Made by a program: the position numbers and the translations under genes. A DNA stretch of 19,514 nucleotides from positions 1 through 19,514 of the forward strand of contig CABQCB010000006.1 of the NCBI GenBank assembly GCA_902462475.1. Reading direction: 5' to 3'. This DNA comes from an uncultured Oscillibacter sp. Lineage in GTDB: Bacteria > Bacillota_A > Clostridia > Oscillospirales > Oscillospiraceae. Shown here piece by piece: positions 15,016-19,514 of the stretch (positions are counted from its first letter, which is position 1; every line of letters starts with the position of its first letter). The notes under the pieces were generated by a model. It was not told the DNA's origin, did not search any database, and saw only the letters and a list, made by a program, of their open reading frames with translations.

Positions 15016-15627
15016 ATGCGGGAAGAGGAAAAGATTTTTGCCGGAAAGCTGTTTGACGCCCAGACTCAGGAGCTCCGGGACATCAAGCACAAAGCGCACA
15101 GCCTTTGCATGAAATTCAACAGCATGGATGAATACGACCCGGAGCGGCTGCCTCTCATCCGCCAATTCATCGGCGCCATCGGGGAGAAGTATCACTTCCA
15201 GGGACCCATTCAGTTCAACTACGGCAGCCATACCTTCATTGGAGAAAATTTCTTCGCCAACTTCAATCTCACGGTCATGGACGACGGAAAGATCTTCATC
15301 GGCAATGACGTGATGATGGGGCCCAATGTGAGCCTGCTTTGCACGAACCATCCCCTGATCGCCCAGGAGCGGGCCAGAATGCGCTACCCGGACGGGCATG
15401 TGTCCATGTCCGAATTTGCCGGGGAGATCCATATTGAGGACGATGTTTGGCTGGCGGCAAACGTGGTGGTCATCGACGGTGTGACCATCGGCAAGGGGGC
15501 GGTCATCGGCGCCGGCAGCGTGGTGACCCGGGACATCCCGGCGGGATGGCTGGCGGCAGGCGTGCCGGCCCGGCCCATCCGGGAAATCAGTGACCGGGAT
15601 TCCAAGCTGGACCTGCTGGTTCCCTGA
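15016..15627 (+). CDS. Maltose/galactoside O-acetyltransferase-like protein
   Basis: A 203-residue hexapeptide-repeat acetyltransferase, closer to the classic LacA/Maa type than the one at 3951. The N-terminal cap (about 4-57) has the maltose acetyltransferase pattern (EEKIFAGKLFDAQTQELRDI). The beta helix follows (HTFIGENFFANFNLTVMDDG, IEDDVWLAANVVVIDGVTIG), H112 in CTNHPL is the likely catalytic base, and the end VTRDIPAGWLAAGVPARPIR is typical. It would acetylate free sugars, as in detoxification of non-metabolised sugars. The ATG at 15016 has AAAGGTGG upstream. It is a single-gene unit, with a promoter and dyad ahead and a strong hairpin behind. Confidence 0.93.
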   Translation: MREEEKIFAGKLFDAQTQELRDIKHKAHSLCMKFNSMDEYDPERLPLIRQFIGAIGEKYHFQGPIQFNYGSHTFIGENFFANFNLTVMDDGKIFIGNDVMMGPNVSLLCTNHPLIAQERARMRYPDGHVSMSEFAGEIHIEDDVWLAANVVVIDGVTIGKGAVIGAGSVVTRDIPAGWLAAGVPARPIREISDRDSKLDLLVP

Positions 15628-15636
15628 ACAGAACAA

Positions 15637-15682
15637 AACAAAGCAGAGGGGAAAATCGAAAGATTTTCCCCTCTGCTTTGTT
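15637..15682. terminator. Terminator hairpin after the acetyltransferase
   Basis: A perfect 21-bp stem (15637-15657 with 15662-15682) closed by a GAAA tetraloop, with an A-rich left foot and TTTGTTGTTT on the right. It lies between convergent genes and can serve both directions. Confidence 0.88.
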
Positions 15683-15699
15683 GTTTGCAGGCGGTGGGA

Positions 15700-15876
15700 T
15701 CATGGATCGCGGTCCTCCTCCGGCGGGAGCGGGTGCCAGGATGGCGGCTCCTTCCGGCGGGAAAACAACCGCCGGATCCGGTCCAGCACAGCCTCCACAA
15801 GGTGGAACCACAAAAGTCCGAACAAAAAGACCGCCACCAGAAAAAGGGCGAACGCCCCTAAAGCACCCAAGGACAT
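15700..15876 (-). CDS. Small single-pass membrane protein (58 residues)
   Basis: A 58-residue open frame starting at the ATG at 15876, only six bases after the stop of the gene at 15883. One hydrophobic helix spans residues 3-30 (MSLGALGAFALFLVAVFLFG...). A basic stretch (RIRRLFSRRK, 33-42) follows, then a Pro/Glu/Asp-rich tail that ends in EEDRDP. By the positive-inside rule the tail is cytoplasmic. The ribosome site is weak (TAAGG), so translation is probably coupled to the upstream gene. It is not a shadow of another gene: the other strand has no better candidate here. Function unknown; it could anchor or partner the 161-residue protein. Confidence 0.65.
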   Translation of the reverse strand: MSLGALGAFALFLVAVFLFGLLWFHLVEAVLDRIRRLFSRRKEPPSWHPLPPEEDRDP

Positions 15877-15882
15877 GGCGCC

Positions 15883-16368
15883 TTACCGGGTGGCGAAACG
15901 GTTGGTGAAAAAGTCCGTGAAGGCGGCCAGTTCCTCCTCCTGGGACACATAGACGTACAGAGATTCGTCATCCAGCCAGTCATAGGCATTGATGCCGATA
16001 TAGCCCTTTTTATCCGGGTAGATGATGAAGGCCTCCGTGGGGTACTTGTTCCGGTATGCCTTGAGAATTTCGGAACGGCGGTAGAAGGTGGGATCGCCGC
16101 AGCCGGACAGATCTGGGACCGTGGGGACCACCGCGATGGTCTCCCGGGATTCATCCCAACCTACGATGAGATTGCCGATTTTGGTTTTGCTTCCATGGAC
16201 AAAGCCGTAATTGAACCGGGCCACGTCCTCCGTGTAGCCGAAGATCAGGCGATACCGGTCGCCGTCCTCCACCACCTGGTTGAAGAGCGTGCGCATTTTC
16301 TGCGCATTTGCCCGGCTTTTCTCCATGTCTACCTGAGGTCCCTGAAAGAGCTTACTGAAAAATCCCAT
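15883..16368 (-). CDS. Hypothetical protein, 161 residues
   Basis: A soluble alpha/beta protein that I cannot assign to a family. It starts MGFFSKLFQGPQVDMEKSRA with an amphipathic helix of the kind that can touch membranes, then alternating strands (YRLIFGYTEDVARFNYGF, KIGNLIVGWDESRETIAVV) and an acidic C-terminal helix. There is one cysteine. I chose the ATG at 16368 for the AGGAGG site upstream; the open frame reaches far upstream, but that part overlaps the tetR gene and an AT-rich leader. A GCGCGG/CCGCGC hairpin (16396-16411) sits in the leader just before the ribosome site. It is the first gene of a probable pair with the small membrane protein. Confidence 0.82.
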   Translation of the reverse strand: MGFFSKLFQGPQVDMEKSRANAQKMRTLFNQVVEDGDRYRLIFGYTEDVARFNYGFVHGSKTKIGNLIVGWDESRETIAVVPTVPDLSGCGDPTFYRRSEILKAYRNKYPTEAFIIYPDKKGYIGINAYDWLDDESLYVYVSQEEELAAFTDFFTNRFATR

Positions 16369-16471
16369 GTTCTGTTCCTCCTGAAATTTTTTACAGCGCG
16401 GCGGACCGCGCGGTTTTACGTTGTAAAATAAATATAAATTTTGCTGTTTGTTTTTATTTGGCAGGAGAGAA

Positions 16472-16498
16472 ATCCGCCGCGGCCGCAGCCGGGCGGAT
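16472..16498 (-). terminator. Possible terminator of tetR
   Basis: On the minus strand ATCCGCCCGGC and GCCG-C-GGCGGAT pair around a TGCG loop with one bulged C, followed by TTTCTCTC. It lies 16 bases after the tetR stop. The tail is not a clean T run. The rest of the gap (16369-16471) is AT-rich and probably holds the promoter of the 161-residue gene, but I see no good -35. Confidence 0.45.
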
Positions 16499-16513
16499 GG
16501 TGAGGTCAAGCGG

Positions 16514-17134
16514 TCACTGCGATGCAGGATGGCGCAAAGAGTCCAGATAGTCCACCAGAGCATCGATCTGAAACGAGACGGTTTTCTCGGCAGCCTCCGG
16601 AACAAGCAGGGGCAGCGTTTCCGGAATGGCCCGGCGGATGACCAGGATGGCAAGGCACAGATTGGTGAACAGCTGCACCCGCTCCGTGTCCGGCTGAATG
16701 CCGAAGCACTCCAGGATGCCGCCGAACAGCCGGGCCTGCTTTTCCCGGAAGACCCGATAGCTGTCCGCCGGCAGCCGCCGGAAGATCAGCTGCTGCTCTT
16801 CCACGGTCAAAACCGCGATACCGTTTTCCTCTCCATAACAGCAGGTGTGAAGGAAAGTCCTCACGGCGTCTTTCCAGCACAGGGAGGGATCTGCCATCAG
16901 AGTCCTGGCGTAAGCAAGGATCTTGGGCTGCTGGAGGTACAGCGTCTCCACGATCAGGTCTTCCTTGGTCGGAAAGAAGGAGTAGAAAAAGGTGCGGGAG
17001 ATGCCCACAGCCCGATAGATCTGTTCCACAGTGGTATGCTGGATGCCCTGACGCGCCATCAGTTCCAGAGCCTTGGACACCAGCGCCTGCCGGATCTGTA
17101 CACGTTCTTCTTCTGAATAAGCTACCTTTGGCAT
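16514..17134 (-). CDS. TetR/AcrR-family transcriptional regulator
   Basis: A 206-residue TetR regulator, of normal length. The N-terminal HTH lies at about 12-60 (ALVSKALELMARQGIQHTTV, then QIYRAVGISRTFFYSFFPTKEDL), where FFYSFFPTKEDL replaces the common YYHFxSKEEL. The helical C-terminal domain (65-206) is divergent and would bind a small ligand or form the dimer. The ATG at 17134 has a weak AGAGGG site. It is transcribed away from the COG3044-type ATPase gene, 215 bp apart, so that gene and itself are the first candidates for its targets. An inverted repeat TAAATA-N20-TATTTA in its leader might be involved. Confidence 0.93.
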   Translation of the reverse strand: MPKVAYSEEERVQIRQALVSKALELMARQGIQHTTVEQIYRAVGISRTFFYSFFPTKEDLIVETLYLQQPKILAYARTLMADPSLCWKDAVRTFLHTCCYGEENGIAVLTVEEQQLIFRRLPADSYRVFREKQARLFGGILECFGIQPDTERVQLFTNLCLAILVIRRAIPETLPLLVPEAAEKTVSFQIDALVDYLDSLRHPASQ

Positions 17135-17176
17135 AGGACACCCTCTAAATAAAGATGATTTTTTATATTTGTATTT

Positions 17177-17205
17177 ATTCTATCACAGGAGACGGGAAAA
17201 GACAA
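17177..17205 (-). promoter_or_regulatory. Promoter of tetR
   Basis: Minus strand: -35 TTGTCT (17205-17200), 17-bp spacer, -10 TAGAAT (17182-17177), then a very AT-rich stretch to about 17145. Confidence 0.6.
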
Positions 17206-17249
17206 GCATAATCGGCGTATCTGACAGCGCGCCGCCGGATGGAATTATT

Positions 17250-17278
17250 TTGACAAGCGGGAGAAAAAGGCGTATGGT
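17250..17278 (+). promoter_or_regulatory. Promoter of the ABC-class ATPase gene
   Basis: Consensus -35 TTGACA (17250-17255), 17-bp spacer, -10 TATGGT (17273-17278), about 70 bases before the ATG at 17350. It does not overlap the tetR promoter. Confidence 0.65.
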
Positions 17279-17349
17279 CATGAAAGAATGCGAGCTTGCC
17301 CCTGGCGGCGAAAATGGCGATGGGGGCAAAAAACAGGAGGAACAGCGGT

Positions 17350-19047
17350 ATGCAGACGGCGGCGGAGTTGAAAAACCTGCTGGACAGGATCGACCACAGG
17401 GGCTATCCGGCCTATAAAGAAACGAAGGGGACCTATGACTTTGGGGAGTATGTACTGTCCATCGACCACGTACAGGGAGATCCGTTTGCGTCGCCCTCCC
17501 GGCTGAGCATCCGGGTCAGCGGAAGAATGGCCGGCTTCCCGGAAGCGCTGTATGGGATGCCCTGCCGGCGGATCGCGCTGCAGGATGCTCTGCTGCGGGG
17601 GTTTGCCCTCCAGGCGGAGCAGGCCTCGTATCAGGCCAAAGGCTCCGGTCACAGCGGATTGATCTCCGTCAGCCGCTGTGGGCAGGAGGTGCTGGAGCGG
17701 ACTGGCTGCTGCATCGGAGAAGATGGCGGCGTTCTGGTGCGGCTGGAAGTGGGCTTCCCGGCCAACGGGCGGACCATCAACGCCCGGGAACTGGAGAAGA
17801 TCCTCTTTACGCTGCTGCCCCGGTGCGTACGGGCATCCCTGCTCTATAAAAATCTCGATGGGGCGCGTCTGCAAGCTGCGGCGGATCTGGCGGAGGATCA
17901 GCAGTATGTCCGGGATGCGCTGCCCGGCCTTGGCCTTTGTGCGTTTGTGGCGGACGGCAGCATCCTGCCCCGGGCCTCCGGCGTTTCCGCCCGGCCTATG
18001 CAGGGCGCCGTGCCGTTCCGCGCCCCAAAAGAGCTGGCGGTAACGCTCCGCCTGCCCCATGGGGGAACGATTACCGGCATGGGTATCCCCAGGGGCGTTA
18101 CGCTGATCGTGGGCGGTGGTTATCACGGAAAGTCCACACTGCTCAAGGCGTTGGAGCTGGGAGTGTATGACCACATTGCCGGTGACGGGCGGGAATTTGT
18201 CATCACGGACCCCACCGCTGTGAAGATCCGCGCGGAGGACGGCCGCAGCATCCGCAGAACAGATATCTCCATGTTCATCAGCGGCCTGCCCAACGGGAAG
18301 GACACCACGTCCTTTACAACAGAGGATGCCAGCGGCAGTACCTCCCAGGCGGCCAATGTGGTGGAGGGAATGGAGGCGGGCGCGGGCGTGCTGCTCATGG
18401 ACGAGGATACCAGCGCCACCAATTTCATGGTGCGGGACGCGCTGATGCAGCGGGTCATCCGCCGGGACATGGAGCCCATCACCCCCTTTATTGAGCGGGT
18501 ACGGGAGCTGTATGACCGGTTCGGTATTTCCACCATCCTGGTGGCGGGAAGCTCCGGGGCCTATTTCCATGTGGCGGACCATATCATCCAGATGGACCGC
18601 TATGAGCCAAAAGATATTACGGCCCTGGCAAAACAGGAAGCTGCTGCGTTTGATACGGCCCCCGAGTCCCGGGAGGCGGCCCGCAAGCCGGACTTTGCCC
18701 GCCGTCCCAGGGCGGCTGCACTGCCCTCCGACGGGAGGGCCAAGCTCAAGACTATGGGACGGGACGGCTTTTCCCTCAATCGGGAAACGGTGGATCTGCG
18801 GTATGTGGAGCAGCTGTGCGACGGGGAACAGACCGCCGCGTTGGGCTGGTGCGTGCTGTATGCCCAGCGGCATCTGCTGGACGGAAAACGGACGCTGGGG
18901 CAGGTAGCAGAGGCGCTGGATCAGGTGATGGCCCGCCGGACGCCCGCGGCGCTTTGCGAGGGGCAGGCAGGAGTCCCGTTTTTGGCCCGGCCCAGAAAGC
19001 AGGAAATCTTTTCCTGCCTCAACCGCATGCGCAGCCTGCGGATGTGA
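17350..19047 (+). CDS. Predicted ABC-class ATPase (COG3044 type)
   Basis: A 565-residue soluble ATPase that matches the family named 'predicted ATPase of the ABC class', whose role is unknown. The N-terminal 240 residues are family-specific (ELKNLLDRIDHRGYPAYKET at 6-25). Walker A is VGGGYHGKST (254-263), the signature-like motif SGSTSQA is at 328-334, and Walker B is GVLLMDEDTSATNFM with D351/E352. A Ser-rich switch region follows (ILVAGSSGAYF), then a 140-residue C-terminal part. There are no membrane helices and no permease gene nearby, so it is not a transporter subunit. The ATG at 17350 has AGGAGG nine bases upstream; the open frame starts 18 codons earlier inside the leader. Divergent tetR is the likely regulator. 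Confidence 0.93.
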   Translation: MQTAAELKNLLDRIDHRGYPAYKETKGTYDFGEYVLSIDHVQGDPFASPSRLSIRVSGRMAGFPEALYGMPCRRIALQDALLRGFALQAEQASYQAKGSGHSGLISVSRCGQEVLERTGCCIGEDGGVLVRLEVGFPANGRTINARELEKILFTLLPRCVRASLLYKNLDGARLQAAADLAEDQQYVRDALPGLGLCAFVADGSILPRASGVSARPMQGAVPFRAPKELAVTLRLPHGGTITGMGIPRGVTLIVGGGYHGKSTLLKALELGVYDHIAGDGREFVITDPTAVKIRAEDGRSIRRTDISMFISGLPNGKDTTSFTTEDASGSTSQAANVVEGMEAGAGVLLMDEDTSATNFMVRDALMQRVIRRDMEPITPFIERVRELYDRFGISTILVAGSSGAYFHVADHIIQMDRYEPKDITALAKQEAAAFDTAPESREAARKPDFARRPRAAALPSDGRAKLKTMGRDGFSLNRETVDLRYVEQLCDGEQTAALGWCVLYAQRHLLDGKRTLGQVAEALDQVMARRTPAALCEGQAGVPFLARPRKQEIFSCLNRMRSLRM

Positions 19048-19079
19048 GTGACTGAAAAAGGGAACGGCCGGCGGGCCTT

Positions 19080-19514
19080 TCAGACCTCCAGTGTCTGTAT
19101 GGCTTTGCCGGTCTGCTCCTCCAAAAAGCGGCGGAAGGCGGCCTTGCTCCCGCCGGCCAGATAGGCCTTGTCATAGGCTTGGGCGCATTCCTGCCCCAGA
19201 ATGAAGATGAAGAAGTGGGCGTCTTCCACCAAAAGGCGCACGCTACTGTACGGCAAGCGGACGGATACGCCGGAGATCTGCGACTCGTAGCAGTCGGCAT
19301 GAAAGACAGTATGGACCAGCTCGGAGCCAGAAAAGGCATATTTTCTGGTAAGGAAAGCACTGCATGCGTCCTCCTTCCAGATCAGCAGCAGGAGCGCAGC
19401 AATGGCCAGAGCGAACCCGACCCATACGCAGGGGGTGTCCAGCGAAGCGAAGAGGAACACCAGGCAGAACAGGAGGCTGCCCCCGGTAAGGAGCCGGGCG
19501 CGGCGGGAGGCGGC
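19080..19514 (-). CDS. Membrane protein with YcxB-like domain, N-terminus beyond window
   Basis: The reading frame is open from 19514 down to the stop at 19080 (144 residues seen), so the start lies outside the window; the GTG at 19460 is inside the first membrane helix and is unlikely to be the start. Two helices (RLLTGGSLLFCLVFLFASL, then VWVGFALAIAALLLLIW) are followed by a soluble domain of about 90 residues (KYAFSGSELVHTVFHADCYE, VSVRLPYSSVRLLVEDAHFF, then a C-terminal helix FRRFLEEQTGKA). The two-helix plus beta domain layout fits YcxB-like proteins. It converges on the ATPase gene. Function unknown. Confidence 0.78.
   Translation of the reverse strand, partial: AASRRARLLTGGSLLFCLVFLFASLDTPCVWVGFALAIAALLLLIWKEDACSAFLTRKYAFSGSELVHTVFHADCYESQISGVSVRLPYSSVRLLVEDAHFFIFILGQECAQAYDKAYLAGGSKAAFRRFLEEQTGKAIQTLEV

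Noticed and set aside
3951..15627. The two hexapeptide acetyltransferases as a duplicated gene
   Set aside because: They share the fold and the NH active-site motif, but the N-terminal caps and most loops differ, so they are separate subfamilies and not a recent duplication.
17278..18873. A 531-codon open frame on the minus strand
   Set aside because: Antisense shadow of the COG3044-type ATPase gene with no recognisable domain and a promoter only for the other strand.
19048..19080. A terminator between the ATPase gene and the convergent YcxB-like gene
   Set aside because: CTGAAA and TTTCAG can pair with a short inner extension, but the stem is bulged, there is no T run, and the right arm overlaps coding sequence.
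1..19514. Mobile elements, tRNA/rRNA genes or CRISPR arrays
   Set aside because: I found no transposase or integrase frame, no tRNA-like cloverleaf, and no regularly spaced repeats.

Overview
The window looks like chromosomal DNA of a GC-rich gut Clostridium relative, probably an Oscillospiraceae/Flavonifractor-type Firmicute. This is an inference from strong AGGAGG ribosome sites, sigma-A-like promoters, a Gram-positive regulator set (XRE, LysR, TetR, OmpR), a lysine (L-box) riboswitch and the high GC of the coding regions. I see no rRNA, tRNA, insertion sequence, prophage or CRISPR array.

Region 1 (1-1723, minus): a two-component system, an OmpR-type response regulator whose stop overlaps the start of a histidine kinase cut off by the window edge. 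Region 2 (1880-8236): a divergent regulatory unit. On the minus strand an XRE-HTH protein fused to an SdpI-like six-helix membrane domain is followed after 20 nt by a LysR regulator. On the plus strand five tightly spaced genes encode a hexapeptide O-acetyltransferase, an iron-sulfur-type flavodoxin/NADPH reductase, an alpha/beta hydrolase with a probable cysteine nucleophile, a cyclophilin-like lipoprotein and a carboxymuconolactone decarboxylase-cupin fusion. The operon ends at a hairpin terminator. A separately promoted flavin-reductase-like gene follows and ends at a bidirectional terminator. The shared control region has good promoters in both directions and a T-N11-A LysR box that sits about 66 bp upstream of the predicted plus-strand start and overlaps the -35 of the minus-strand promoter, the classic layout for activating the operon while repressing the regulator.

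Region 3 (8277-12869, minus): a lysine riboswitch with an intrinsic terminator precedes a polar amino acid ABC transporter (binding lipoprotein, permease with a long extra N-terminal membrane part, ATPase) and an M20 metallopeptidase coupled to the ATPase gene. The riboswitch makes lysine the likely substrate and suggests that the peptidase handles lysine peptides or lysine conjugates.

Region 4 (12970-14873, minus): three tightly spaced unknown genes, the middle one a membrane protein with a YcxB-like cytoplasmic domain. Region 5 (15016-17134): a second hexapeptide O-acetyltransferase (plus), a 58-residue membrane protein and a 161-residue soluble protein of unknown function (minus), and a TetR regulator (minus). 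Region 6 (17350-19514): a COG3044-type ABC-class ATPase divergent from tetR, and, running off the window end, a second YcxB-like membrane protein.

The most interesting parts are the LysR/XRE-SdpI control unit with its redox/hydrolase operon and the L-box operon that includes a peptidase.
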